Position numbers and translations under genes: made by a program. 64,000 nt of DNA from Favolaschia claudopus (lineage: Eukaryota; Basidiomycota; Agaricomycetes; Agaricales; Mycenaceae), in assembly GCA_037176885.1 (NCBI GenBank), contig JAWWNJ010000011.1, positions 806,001 through 870,000 of the forward strand, written 5' to 3'. How positions within the stretch are numbered: position 1 is the stretch's first letter; the number at the start of each line of letters is the position of its first letter. The notes beneath the pieces were generated by a model, which worked only from the letters and a program-made list of their open reading frames with translations, ran no database searches and was not told where the DNA came from. Positions 1-11,027 of the stretch are shown here, piece after piece.

Positions 1-1245
1 TGTGGCTGTAAAACTTTTGTTCAGACTCACCCGGCCTGCGTAACCGCCTCGTTGAACCAGGTCTGTTATATGTAATAAGTATACAGTCAATGGCAGTATT
101 TTTCAAGAAACGCTTACTTCGGGAATACTGTGGTTGTACTGATATTGAGGCGGATTATAAAATGAACTACTTATTGCGGCCCGGAAAAGAGGAGGATTGG
201 TCTTTCCACCGTTCGCAATGACTTGTTGGACGACAGATCCAGCTCCGGCGCTTTCACCCCAGATTGTGACTTTGTTGGGGTCTCCGCTAAAATGGAAAAT
301 TATCTCTTCAAACTTGTTCAATTGACATGGTGCTTAACTGACCCAAATTTATGGATCTGTAAAAGAGATACGTGAGTGTGGGCTTGCGCAAAATATATAT
401 GAATGCATACGTTCGCGCGAACCCATTTCAGAGCGAATTCTTGATCAACTGTTGGATATCATATGAGTGTTAGATGAGCTGAAAATGAACCTCGACTGTG
501 ACGTACGCAAACCAGCATTCAAAGATCCGCCCTCCTTGACTTGTTGGCCGCCGAGGAAACCTTGAAGAAAAAATCAACATGTTGTCCACAACTATCCCCA
601 TGTAAACCCACCGAACAATCCGAGTCGGTAGTTGATAACCACAGAGACAGCTTGGTTGTTTGAATCTTGGACAAGCTCCGCGCCATTATACTCTCCTGCA
701 AAGCCAATTGTGTATCTAGAATATCACTATTCGTCATTTTTGCCAACTCAACAAAGGTGCAACGTTACCCTCCGCCGTATATCCAAACGATCGTCGGTAA
801 CCGCGAAGCAGGGTTGAGGGACGGCGTGTAGACACTGGATAATATTCACGGCGGGAATATGGCGGACAGAAAAATACATACTTGAGGAATAGACAGTCTT
901 CAGTTTGGTTATTGGCCACTGGGGTCAAGGGACCAGAATTGCCTTGGTAGCACTGGGGAGGATCGTTGAACGCCTGCTGTACACCGGGAGTTGATGATGG
1001 GGCGGCTGGTGCTCGGAATCGCAGGGATCCTATATGCTGTCGATTTCAAACGGCAGGGCTATCGATTCTTTGTGCTTACCCGTTGGCGGAGCAGCATAAC
1101 GAATGCCTCGGAATGCGGTAATTTTGAGCTTCGAGTCGACCACTCCTTGATATTTGGCGTATCCCAAGTCGACAACGGGAACAGAGGCAGCGTTCACGGA
1201 GGAGAAAAGAAGGAGGGCCGCATGGAACGCGGAGAGAGCCACCAT
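1..1245 (-). CDS. Type-B carboxylesterase/lipase, secreted (3' part outside window)
   Basis: Alpha/beta-hydrolase of the cholinesterase/carboxylesterase type, expected to hydrolyse esters outside the cell. The first exon starts with a hydrophobic signal peptide (MVALSAFHAALLLFSSVNA) and then FRGIRYAAPPTG. Later exons, joined at GT..AG sites, give NNQTEDCLFL, VWIYGGG (oxyanion hole), VVINYRLGLFGG, FLGGQQVKEGGSLNAGL, DQEFALKWVR and the nucleophile elbow GESAGAGSV (serine near position 250). Intron 1 is 1030-1079 (50 nt). The last visible exon reads WFNEAVTQAG and ends in a GT site just inside the left edge, so the acid and histidine of the triad lie outside. One junction, before FSGDPNKV, could not be placed exactly. 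The family is certain; the substrate is unknown. Confidence 0.88.
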
Positions 1246-2019
1246 CGCTGGCTAGGATGAGAGAGGGTGGATGGCGTCAATGCACGGCAGCCTTTTAAGC
1301 GTCGCCAGATTCGATTCATAACCGTTCAATTGTATTTTCCGTGCGAGACCGGGCTTGAAGAGATGACCAATCTAGCGCCTGATTTGGAGAATTGTCAGAG
1401 TCACCTTTACATCGATGGCAGATGCCGGGAAACAGCATTCACTTTGTGATAGATCAACAACATCGGGAGCTCCCCACGTTTTGTGGGGTCAGCAGAATTT
1501 GAATTGCGCTCCGACCGTGAAGATATAGCAGGCCTCAAGGCTCACACCAAAGAGTTTGGGGGATTCAAAGCTTAGCCTTCAAGTCGCGAAAATTCGGGGG
1601 TAACTTGAAGTACTTGGCAACGGGCCAACAACGGAGAGAAATTGAAGGGCTCAGTCAGCCTTGCAATTAGCCTAGCGCGCCGATTGTTGGGCCCGATTGT
1701 TGCAGCCGATTCTTGAGGCCGATGGTGGTATGTGAACAAAGTTGAAACACAACAGTGAGTCAGCACTGCTTACACCATTTCCGTTTCTAACCTCCAACTC
1801 GTTACTACTAACAACCTTGAGTCTCGTAACCAGTCTCCAACGACGAGTGCTGACATTCGACTGGTGTTTTTATTTGAACATCGTCCACCGCTCAATATGC
1901 TGGACAAATTTAGAGTGAATGCTCAGTACTAAGTATCAGAGAAAGATGGTCCCGAATTCTTGTAATATCCCAGTATCTTCCAGTGCCTAGAATTCAGGTG
2001 CTGATATTCTTCGACTGAC
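1246..2019. other. Intergenic, upstream of carboxylesterase
   Basis: About 770 bases between the carboxylesterase start and the end of the dehydrogenase. No reading frame has family motifs and I see no RNA gene or repeat. It presumably holds the carboxylesterase promoter and the dehydrogenase 3' end. Confidence 0.5.
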
Positions 2020-3196
2020 CTACGAATCGAAGTCCACCCGCTTTACCACCTCACTCCACTCATCTAGATGGTCCGCCATGATCTTACACTTGGCTCGAAT
2101 ATCACGATCTGCATCCTTCCCTAGCGCCAAATACCTCGGCCACGGCTTTCCGTTCGCAGCTCCTTCCCCTCGAACAACGTCCACGACAGCCTCCATCGCC
2201 TTGTCGGGATCCCCTACCTGCATCTCTTAAGTGCGCAAGAAACAAGGAGAGGGACTGCCGGCATACCTGGTTACCATCCCAGCCTGCGTACCATTGCAGA
2301 TTCAATTCCCTCGTCGTATCGTACGCAGTAATGGAATTACTGAGGTTATAGTTGTCCGGAATGCGCACCGCGCGCGTCCGAAACGCGCTGGGTTCAACGA
2401 GGAGGACGCGGATGTTGAATTGAGCTAGCTCTACGGTCCATGTTTCGGCAATGGCGTGTACGGCGGCTTTGGAGGACCCGTACATCGCTGGAATGAATTG
2501 AGAGTTGAGTTGAGGCAACTCCTGCGTGGAGCCTACCTAAACCCTGTGACGAGTGGTAAGTACGGAACGCGGATGGTTGGTGAACGAACTTGCTATAGTC
2601 TCGCATGTCCAGGCTGATCTACTTCCGATGATGACGATGGTGCCCTCGTGTTGCGCACGTAGATAGGGTAAGCAAGCGTTCGTGACGTCGACGAGACCAA
2701 AGACGTTGACCTCGTATTGTTTGCGAAGAAGGTCCGAGCTATAATGCCCAGGGTAGAAGATCGATGAGAGGTGCGCCGAATGCGCTAGAACTCACCCGCC
2801 TTCTTCTAGAATACCGAGGTAGCAGGACCCACCATTGTTGACCAGAACGTCAATTCTTCCCCATAGACCGACGGCCTCTTTGATTATAGATCTGCGGAGG
2901 ACATCAGTCACCACTCATTGTGCGTGTTCTGAGAATGAAGACCGGAGTACGTCGACTCCAGCAGTGATGTCGAGTTGTAAAAGGCGAAGATTGTCATTTG
3001 TTCCATTTAAATGCAGGATAGGCCCAAGGATTCTGGAAGTAGCGATAACGCGATCGCCTCTTGCGAGTACAGAGTCTACGAGGCTGCGACCTAGGCCAGA
3101 AGAAGCACCTTATTGCAATGGACGGTGGAATGAGCTTTCTTCAAATAGAAATGCCTCTGAGGATCAACCTGTGATGAGCCAGACTTTAGGGGACAT
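2020..3196 (-). CDS. Short-chain dehydrogenase/reductase
   Basis: Classical SDR, an NAD(P)-dependent oxidoreductase. The start MSPKVWLITG is split by a 60-nt intron (3109-3168); joining it restores the cofactor motif TGASSGLG, followed by RSLVDSVLARGDRVIATSR. Next come LLQLDITAG, GRIDVLVNNGG (usual NNAG, here NNGG), GTIVIIGSRSAW, and the catalytic Tyr/Lys in MYGSSKAAVHAIAETW, then IRVLLVEPSAFRT. The C-terminus (DEWSEVVKRVDFDS) is typical of fungal SDRs of about 290 residues. Four or five short introns are needed. The substrate cannot be inferred; it lies between an esterase and an aldo-keto reductase on the same strand. Confidence 0.88.
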
Positions 3197-3935
3197 GAAG
3201 AAAACAGTCTCAGAGGCGTGAAACGGCGTGGCACCTGAAGAATCGGCGTCTTGCTGACGAACCAACCTTCAAGACCGGGTTATTGAGTAAAACCTACCTC
3301 CAGCCTCGTAACAACGGAAGCGAGTATCACTTTACGTTTATTTACGTCGGGAGCATATTAGGCCTAACTTGAACCAGGCTGGGGGAGACTCGACGACGGC
3401 TCGTATCGTCGCTGGTGGACCTAACGGCGTCGGAGGTTGGTCCTGGTTGGTCGGAGGGCCTGAATCACACTTTTCAAATTTCCACCGACAGAACCTGCAC
3501 GCGATCCCTTGCGAAACCGGTACTGGGAGAATCACGATTTTTATGATCAGCTGGAGTTGTTAAGAAGACCAATAACGCAGAAGAAAGCTTCGCAGGGACC
3601 GATGGTTGTGAGCAAGTTATCAGTCGTGGCTGTGTAACCTTCCCTTTCAAGTTCTTCCTTTCATGTAGTCCAACAGTACCCTTGCCGCCAACGAGTATCC
3701 AAGCTTACCCTAGATAACGGCTATTGCGCCTGTGTACGAATGGTCCCTCCAGAATGCCGTAGCTAAAGGCTGAGGCTCCGAGACTCGAAGTTCAGCACAC
3801 AAAGTCCGACATTCAGTCTTGCAAGAATCTCCCATTGCTTGAGCCGTCCAGCGGGTCTGCCGAAGCTTCTCAGTGAAATATCTGCTCCAGCATACAAAAT
3901 TCAATGACTGGAAGGCGCATTCTACATATACAACA
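3197..3935. other. Intergenic, no gene seen
   Basis: Roughly 740 bases between the SDR start and the aldo-keto reductase stop. Open frames here are short and lack recognisable motifs. It contains the SDR promoter. Confidence 0.5.
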
Positions 3936-5407
3936 TTATCCCCAAAGAAACGACTCTTCTTTGCCCCCTAGCATGCGGCTACCCTTCACTTCCCCTGCCT
4001 CTGCCATCGTATTCAACTCCTTGATCTCATCGGCAGAAAGCTCGATGTCTCCCGCCTCACAGTTTTCCAGCGTACGCTCCGGAGCTCTACGGATAATCAA
4101 TCAAGAGTTCGGGAAGCCAATGGCGGCAAACATACGAGCTTCCGGGAAGAGGGATGACATGCTGACCGAGAGTCGCTACCCATGCGATCGCGACTTGGGC
4201 AGGCGTCACACCTTTCTGAGCAGCAATCTTAGGAACCAAGGATGATATACTCAGGTTGTGCTCGAGATTGTCTTCTTTGAAGCGTTCTAAGTTGCGACGG
4301 TAGTCGGTTTCTAGGACCCTGGTTCTTGCTGTGAAGAAGGTCGATTGTTGACGACGTACCTGGCAAGTCTGCAAGCTTTGTAATCTTCCCGGCAAGCAGG
4401 CTGCGGCCGACTGGGCTGTGGGGTGCGATGTGAGCACAGACCAACGGCGCGATCGGAGGGAAAACTCCTACGCATATCCAAGGACGGAAATGCCTAGCTC
4501 CCGGGCAGTCTCGATCACCTTCTTCGTCTCTACTTCGTACGCAGTCAAGCTCACTTCAATCTCAGCGGCCGTTATCGGGTATACCTATTTCGTGGCAAGT
4601 GTCAGACGGCACCCACCAGTGGCTTTGGCAGCCCGTCCTCTCACCGCGTTCGCTTTTCGAAGCGTTTCCGCTGTGCACTCTGACAGTCCAATATGCGAGA
4701 AGTGTCCCTCCTTCAAAAGTGTCACCAAATTCCCCATAATGTCTTCAATCGTCATGCTTCGGTCGATACGCGCTGGTTGGAAAAGATCCATCTTCTTGTG
4801 TGGGAGGAGTGCGCGCTCAATTCTCTCCATGCTTCTCCGGAGGCTTTCCATTCTGTGTCCACAACGGGGACCGTTTAGCTTGGTCCAACACGCGGACAGC
4901 AAGTAAGACATACGAGGAATCGTGCTGCATCGTCGGGCTTCGGGCGCCCTTGACGGACAGGAAGGTTCTATTGGCATACTCGGGATACTTGGCGTAGAAC
5001 CGGCCCAGCATTTCGATATTCTCGGGGCCCCAAGTGTTGGAGTAAAAGTCACCTATACCATATCAACCACCGATGGCCCCCAAATCGGCGTCGGTCTACT
5101 ACAGTCCATCGCATACACTCACCGCTGTTCAAGAACATCTTGACACCTGGTGGGAGGCGGTCCACACCCGCTTTGATAGCAGCGAAACAGACTTCGTCTG
5201 GCTGAGGGCCGGTGGCTCTTCTGCACGTTTGTCAGTCCTTCCTACTTCCTTTCAAGTAAATGGACAGGTACTGATGCATTGTCATTAGCCCCTGCTAAAA
5301 CAATGGCGGAGTCAGTAAGAAAAACGAAGCAGGTTGGGACTACACACGGAAATGCGACCAACGATAACGTCCGAGGCGGTTCCACCCAAGTGCGTTGTGT
5401 TGACCAT
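3936..5407 (-). CDS. Aldo-keto reductase, pyridoxal reductase (PLR1)-like
   Basis: NADPH-dependent aldo-keto reductase; the closest remembered family is yeast/fission-yeast pyridoxal reductase and its fungal relatives. Exons in order read MVNTTHLGGTASDVIVGRIS, GLMTMHQ, PDEVCFAAIKAGVDRLPPG, WGPENIEMLGRFYAKYPEY, RTFLSVKG, a middle part with FQPARIDRSMTIEDIMGNL and HFSHIGLSECTAETLRKAN, then EIEVSLTAYE, LGISVLGYA joined by an intron to PVGRSLLAGKITKLADLP, VTPAQVAIAWVATLG, and the tail SADEIKELNTMAE to a stop at 3936. The (EIEVS)...GYAP and LA(G)KI pattern matches the family. At least five introns. Start ATG at 5407 gives the usual short N-terminus. Substrate not proven. Confidence 0.87.
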
Positions 5408-5963
5408 TCGTCACAATGAATGCGTGAGGGGAGTATAATGTCTACTCCACTCATTGTCGAGTCGTTTTATACTGCTCGCAACGTCCCACGCAGGTATGTC
5501 GTCAATCTTCTTACCTGTGGAACAATGATAACTGAACCTCGAAGTGCTGAACACAAGTTAAATCTGTCAAATATGCACCATCCTCACCAAATGTTCTTAA
5601 CCCAGTCTTTTCGTGTTAGATGTACGCATGCGTCATCCCGAGTTCCCCTTCATGATTGCAACTTCTAGGATGCAGGTATGTAGAGCTATTGATGTGCGAA
5701 AGCTTTCGAAAGTAGCCCCCTCGTCCAAGACTAAGCGCGGAACAATGATCCGGCGGACGCTTCAGTTTTGCAGCTATCTCCAAGTATTTCGCAAGCTCAG
5801 GCCGGGACTGCTGCAAGCCAGGCTCAAGATGCGAAGCGTCGGATATTGGCCGTCACAGCCAGAACATCTCTTATCTGGAAGGTCACGCGAAAAGCATTGA
5901 ACGAGATGGAATTTGGAATCAAATACTATAGCATTAGTACACAATAACCATTTAGATGAGGCT
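5408..5963. other. Intergenic, no gene seen
   Basis: About 550 bases between two minus-strand genes. No frame shows family motifs or a plausible splice chain. It holds the aldo-keto reductase promoter and the 3' flank of the hemerythrin-like gene. Confidence 0.45.
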
Positions 5964-6986
5964 CTATGAAACGGGATACGGCGCGTATTTCCAATACCTT
6001 GGTTGCAAATGAGCTTTGTTGTTTTGAGGAAATTATCATAGCGGCTGTACTCACCCAGCGTTCTTGGGAGCGAGGATCCACGGTACGACCAAACGCTTGA
6101 CTATCCAAGGGAATGGAGGCCAGATTTCTTTCAGCTCGGGCGGAGTGTGACTGTAAGTAAAGTGTTAGTGTCGCAGACAAGAGTATTTTGCCCGAATGAT
6201 TGCATACCATCTCATATACGGCAACGTCACGTATTTATCAGAGTGAGCGCGGATGTAGACCATGAGATCCTTGCCGGCTTGGGTGAGCTCTTCTGGAGTG
6301 AACACTTTCAGCTTCTCTGGAGCCAAGTCTTCGACTTCTTCGTCGAGATGCTCGAACTGAAAAAGCAGATTTTGTAAGCAAAACAGAGGTTGCAAGCATG
6401 CAAATGAAGACGTACAAGGTGACCGCTCAACGATACCATCATATCCTTCAACTCGGCGGCAGCGAATTTGGAATGGTCCGCAACAGCAGCGTCGATGTAG
6501 TTGATGATGTCCGTTAGCCCCTTGGCGACATGAACGTGTTGCTCAATCTCGGTGGAGAAGTCGAGCTTCGTGTTGAGGAAGGGGAAGAGCACTTCTTCTT
6601 CGCTGTCGTGGTGGCCGACAATCGACGACTGAGTAACGAGTGAGTTGACGCGTGCAAGAAGAGGACAGAAGAACGCACCGCCCATGCCCTGCAATATCCG
6701 AGAAAGTTGTTCAAGTCGTCGAGCGGAGTTTTCTCTGGCTCGAGGTGAGGCATGATCGTCTTGTACCCGAGTTTGTACAAGTCGTGAGCTGGGGATTCAG
6801 GTTAGTCGGGAACGAAGCGCCGCAAGGACGCGATAACTCACTGTTGGCCATGTTGTATTGCAGACTGACATACGGATCGGTAGGGTACGACATCGTGACT
6901 GCAGAAGGTGTCTTGGAGGCTGGGAAGAAATACACAGCTGAGATGGCGCCAAAGAGGACGAGGAGGCTCAAAGTAAGCCTAGACAT
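5964..6986 (-). CDS. Hemerythrin HHE cation-binding domain protein
   Basis: Predicted di-iron hemerythrin-like four-helix bundle protein. The N-terminus (MSRLTLSLLVLFGAISAVYF) is a membrane anchor or signal peptide. Later exons give LYKLGYKTIMPHLEPEKTP, LDDLNNFLGYC, HHDSEEEVLFPFL, the segment around EIEQHVHVAKGL, FEHLDEEVEDLAPEKL, and TPPELKEIWPPFPWIVKRL. The His/Glu pairs in HHDSEEE, EQHVH and EHLDEE are the expected iron ligands. The last intron joins LAPKNAG to YWKYAPYPVS and a TAG at 5964; reading through instead would stop at 6051. Such proteins are common in basidiomycetes; roles in oxygen or iron sensing are known for the family but not shown here. Confidence 0.87.
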
Positions 6987-7456
6987 TTATATAGTGCGTG
7001 GTGTGGTAAGGCGGTTTTAAAGGCGTTTGCTCCTTGCTCTCACGCTTGGGTCGCAGTATGAATAGCGAGTGTTCTTGGTATTGTATTGTACCGACTGCGA
7101 TCTCTGGCGCAGCAAGTTGGTGTGCCGCAAGACGCGCGTCTGCTGGCAGTTGCCCCGATTTCAGAAATTGAATGTAATGTACTGGCGCAGAGCAAGGACT
7201 AGAGTCAAGATATTTGTGTGAACGGTTGCCAGTAGTATACAAGAGTAACCGGTAACTTCCAGAGCCCTGAAAGACAGAACGAGAGGCGTCTGGGACGGCA
7301 AGTCGAGAACTTGGTTGCGGGAGTTTCGTAAGGAGTTGGATGAGATGCAGCCAATCAGAACGCCGCAATTACTCATGCATATGATGCAGGCTTCAGCACT
7401 CATCTGCGCTCATGCATGCATAGCAGCGTATAAATTAGTATACAAACCGAAGTAGC
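6987..7456. other. Intergenic, hemerythrin-like gene promoter side
   Basis: About 470 bases with no supported gene. Open frames are short and motif-free. It ends at the 13-bp direct repeat that flanks the neighbouring repeat element. Confidence 0.5.
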
Positions 7457-8008
7457 CTCAATAACATAGCCTCCATCAGCAATCCCTGGGTTTTGCCGTA
7501 GAAGCCGGTACTAGCCGATAGCAGCCATAGCTCCAGGCCACCTTACGTAGCCGTATGTAGCTCCGCGGCTTCTCTGTAGTTGTGTGTAGAAACTGGGCGG
7601 CCGTGTAGTTCTCCATAGGAGTCCGTAGGATGCCATGCATTTATTCCTCGACCCGGACATCCATTGCCGTGAACACGGCGAGGCGCCGCCACCGCCGTGT
7701 CGCGGCGTCAGTGCACTTTGAAAATTGGAGTCAGAACTCGGCTGTAAATTTCGAGTACCCGTTTTGATCAGTAAAGAAATCATTCATTGAATTTCATTCC
7801 AAGATTCATTCAACGTAAGTAAGTACAAGATGTGGTTTGCATACATGACTCCATCTCGCAGTTCAGCAGTTACAGACAAATCCAGCTCCGCCGGCATGGG
7901 ATTTGCGCGTGTCAAGTAAAAAAAAATAGACTACATAGTTCCGTCTTCGCGGTCAAACGAGTTGAGGAAAACTCGGCGCCAACAGCGCGGCAGCTAATTT
8001 GAGCAGTT

Positions 8009-8042
8009 AGGTTTTGACTGAACTAGTTGCAAGTCAAAACCT
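8009..8042. repeat. Small perfect hairpin
   Basis: AGGTTTTGACT (8009-8019) and its exact reverse complement AGTCAAAACCT (8032-8042) are separated by 12 bases. It lies inside the putative element. No function is implied. Confidence 0.6.
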
Positions 8043-9960
8043 CACGATATATTGAAGCATTGAAGCAGTCCTGTCGGAACGAGTCGTGGAGAAGCACAAC
8101 AGCGCCGACGGCGCTGTATCTGAATTGCTGCGTAAGTAAATTTTAATTGGTTCGTTTCAGGTGAGTTACCCGGCATCTCTTGGTCCCACCATGGCGTCGA
8201 AACGAGCCGGGGAGAATCTCGGCGCAGTGGACAGTGAGTGGCGCGCCGCTTCAAAGACTAGTGCGCTAAGCCGGCACGTTGTCTGAATCAGGTGTGGGAA
8301 GCGGGTGTGTTGGCGGGGGTTCGGACGGCAGTGTGGAGAGGTGAGAGCTCTGGTTTGGGGGTGTCGAGGGCGGGTGATGTGATATCGAGTACGTAGTCTG
8401 TAGTTTACTTGATGACTGAAAAGAGGCGATGTAGGGCGGATTGGCGGGCAGGCGGCGGCGCCAGCGCGCATGCATAGTGTTCTTGAGGGGTTGAGTGAGG
8501 AGTGGCGGCGTGTAGGCGGGGTGCCGAGTGGGAGTCGAGAATGGGGGGGAGGTCCTAACTTATTGAGAATGGGGACAAGGAGGACAAGTTGGGCGGGTGG
8601 GGTGACTCAAAGGATAGCCGGCGCGGAGATGCCAAATCGCACACACTGAGGAAACTGCCGAGCCAATTCAATCTGGAGGGTCAGGGCGAAAGAGCGAAGG
8701 GACACACCAAAATAGTCCTCAGTCAGAGCGACCAGATACTCGTCCGCCTTGCTTACAGAACACCGGGGAGATGTACGTCGCTAAGACGTTCTGAGCAGCG
8801 AGTCCATCCCAGACGTTGTGGTTGGCGGGACCAAGATGACGGCTCAGCGCCCAGCTTTGACGACAGTCTTCTCTTCACGGCCATCTTCAGAGCGGGTGAG
8901 ACGAGGGCTACCACTGGGTCACGGGCACTGATCGTCGTGGGTGATTGATGCCGAGGATGGGGCGGAAGGATGGCGCCGATGGACTGCACAGTGAAAATCA
9001 AGTTATGTAGCGGACTTGAGAAATTTCGACTAAGTCCGCAAATCAGTGACAGTCACAAGCACATGACTTCGTGACTTTGGTTCGAAACAAATATTTGTTC
9101 TCGCCTCTCTTCCTTTCCTTCCACCATCCCCACTCAATGTCGTCCTCGCGTCTTCCTCGCCGCTCAGTCCTCCCGCTGACTTAACTCCTACAGGTCCTCC
9201 TCTCTATATGGTCTCTTCTCATCGTCGACGACGATTTCTCAATCCCATTCAAGTCCTCACTGTGGCGGCGAGCAAGATCTCGCGGGGAGTCGGAGTGGGT
9301 GGGTGGGTGCAGTACATAGGTCCTTCAATTGGGTTAGTCTGTTTCTTTTGCGCTCCTCCTTCGTCGCGAGTGGCTGACGACGCTGCAACACACCGTTTGC
9401 GGGGAGGGAGACATTGTTTGTCGGCGTTGCCATCAACGGCCATCATTTCTGCCGCCCTCACACACCCGCTCTTGCTCTTCCGCCGTCGAGGTGCGTCCGC
9501 TACGCCTTCTCTCTTTAAAGCTTGATGAATACTGACCTTCTTCTTCTTCACGCCGCAGAATCTCGTCCTTCCCGCATTCGGCTTCAATCTGCTAGCTCTT
9601 TCTATCTAACGTCGACTCCGACGTCTAAACCCGACTCTCTTCTCGACGCCCCGTTACCCAATCACCCCCGCCGCCGTCACTTTACCTTCAAGTCTTCTAC
9701 TTACCGCACTCACCTGCTTCTTCCTCGATAACACCGTCGTCAACGCCACCCAATCCCTCCTCTACCCACCTCCACCTCCAACTCCGACCCGCGGAATCGA
9801 CGTGTCAAGTATATGGCATCGACTACGATCCTTTCACGCGCCAACACCGCCGTCTACCCACCCCACTCCCATCTCCTTTCCCATTCGTCAAGTAAAGTGG
9901 ATAACCGACACTACGCTCCATCCCCGACACCTCTCAAATCAATCTCCCGCCACCCCGCAC

Positions 9961-10330
9961 TCGGACGGCGCTGATTTCGCCAAAACGCCCCCGCCGCGTT
10001 TCCTTCAAGAACTGGTGAGTTTGTCCACCTGAATCAACGAACATAAATTCAAACCTGCCTTAAGTATTCTCCAGATTCCGCATCGACGCCGCTCCCGCCG
10101 CTCGCCCCAATTTTCGCACCACCGCCCGAATCCCCGCTAAATCGACATTCCGCCCCGCCCTCGACACTTCTACACCCCCACTCCCGCCTCTCCTCTCCAG
10201 TGTCCACCCCCGACGGCGCCGATTTCGCCGAAATATGCTAACAAATGGTAAGTTTATCTTTTTGAATCGACGATGAATCCAAATTCACCTTATTTTTTCC
10301 CTTCTCCAGATTCCGTGTTCCCCTGCGCAG
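9961..10330 (+). repeat. Diverged duplicated module with splice-like signals
   Basis: Two copies about 245 bases apart, near 9963-10085 and 10209-10320. Each has GACGGCGC(T/C)GATTTCGCC, then a GGTGAGTTT or GGTAAGTTT donor-like site, then TGAATC(A/G)ACGA and AAATTCA, then TTCTCCAGATTCCG with an acceptor-like AG. The conserved donor/acceptor spacing looks like repeated exon/intron borders, but no open coding frame continues through them. Confidence 0.5.
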
Positions 10331-10548
10331 CTGAATTTGGCGCGAGCAATCTATCACCCTACTTATCGATCGTTTTCTTTTCCTGCAGATCACCTTGTTT
10401 CGTCGTTTTATACCATGTATATGTATTCCATAGCAATATATCCACTTTCCTGTCCTAGCTTCTAGCCTCTTCTAGCCCCCAATTGAGCTGCAATTTTTTT
10501 TTGGTATGGCGGCCCAAAACTACACGTACCTACAGTGTCCTACAGGAC

Positions 10549-10640
10549 TTCTACAGAGGCCTATGTAAACTTAGCCGTTTCTACAGAGGCCTATGTAAAT
10601 TTAGCTGTTTCTACACACGCCTATCAACACGGGGGCCTTT
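10549..10640 (+). repeat. 30-bp tandem repeat, about 2.5-3 copies
   Basis: TTCTACAGAGGCCTATGTAA recurs at 10549 and 10579, and a shortened diverged copy (TTCTACACACGCCTAT) starts at 10609. The period is 30 bases. It belongs to the CTACAG-rich arm of the putative element. Confidence 0.75.
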
Positions 10641-10796
10641 CTACAGTTGCTACGATGACTACAGGTGCTACAGTGCGCTACATAGGACTCCATAGGGGGC
10701 CCAGGTATTGCTGATGACTCAATAACATAGCATAGCATGAACTTGATACGATAGTACAAATGAACTCTTTTCAGAAGCAGAATCCCGCGTGGTATT

Positions 10797-11024
10797 CACA
10801 CCGCGAAAAATAAAGTTTCACTTATGCTGAACTTGTAGCGGAAACTGGTGATTTCAGGGCGAGAATTCCAGCGCCGCTGAAATTGACGCTGAAATCGTGT
10901 TTGATGCGCATTATGATTCAGGTTCACTGAAACTGATACTGATATCGTCAGTTTCCGGATGCGCTGAAACCGATAGATTCCGCTGCAAGTTCAGCGTGGA
11001 GGAAATTTCATTTTTCCCGGTGTG
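10797..11024. mobile_element. MITE, 228 bp with ~60-bp terminal inverted repeats
   Basis: The left end begins CACACCGCGAAAAATAAAGT and, after a few bases, GCTGAACTTGTAGCGGAA and GGTTTCAG-like sequence. The right end, read in reverse complement, begins CACACCGGGAAAAATGAAAT and continues GCTGAACTTGCAGCGGAA. The inverted repeat extends about 60 bases with scattered mismatches. ATT flanks both sides (10794-10796 and 11025-11027), fitting a 3-bp target duplication as in PIF/Harbinger-type elements; that class is an inference. It has no coding capacity. Confidence 0.82.
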
Positions 11025-11027
11025 ATT

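Larger units (their letters stand above)
7457..10730. mobile_element. Putative ~3.24 kb non-coding mobile element with inverted ends
   Basis: The ends are CATCAGCAATCCCTGGG (7474-7490) and, inverted with one mismatch, CATCAGCAATACCTGGG (10700-10716). Immediately outside both lies the same 13-bp direct repeat, CTCAATAACATAG (7457-7469 and 10718-10730), looking like a target-site duplication. Both ends continue inward with CTGTAG/GTAG-rich simple sequence in opposite orientation (7500-7630 and 10530-10690). Inside, the plus strand is purine-rich at about 8.28-8.99 kb and pyrimidine-rich at about 9.09-10.33 kb, with weak inverted similarity between 8.25-8.45 kb and 9.85-10.0 kb. No transposase frame was found, so it would be non-autonomous. 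Its class is unknown: 13 bp is longer than usual for cut-and-paste families. Alternatively it may be a chance arrangement of repeats. Confidence 0.55.

Noticed and set aside
8166..8475. Minus-strand 101-codon frame, Pro/Ser/Thr-rich
   Set aside because: Composition artefact inside the putative mobile element; no family recognised.
9208..10032. Several plus-strand frames of 70-105 codons
   Set aside because: The sequence is strongly pyrimidine-rich, which lengthens frames by chance (Ser/Pro/Leu/Thr-rich), and no motifs are present.
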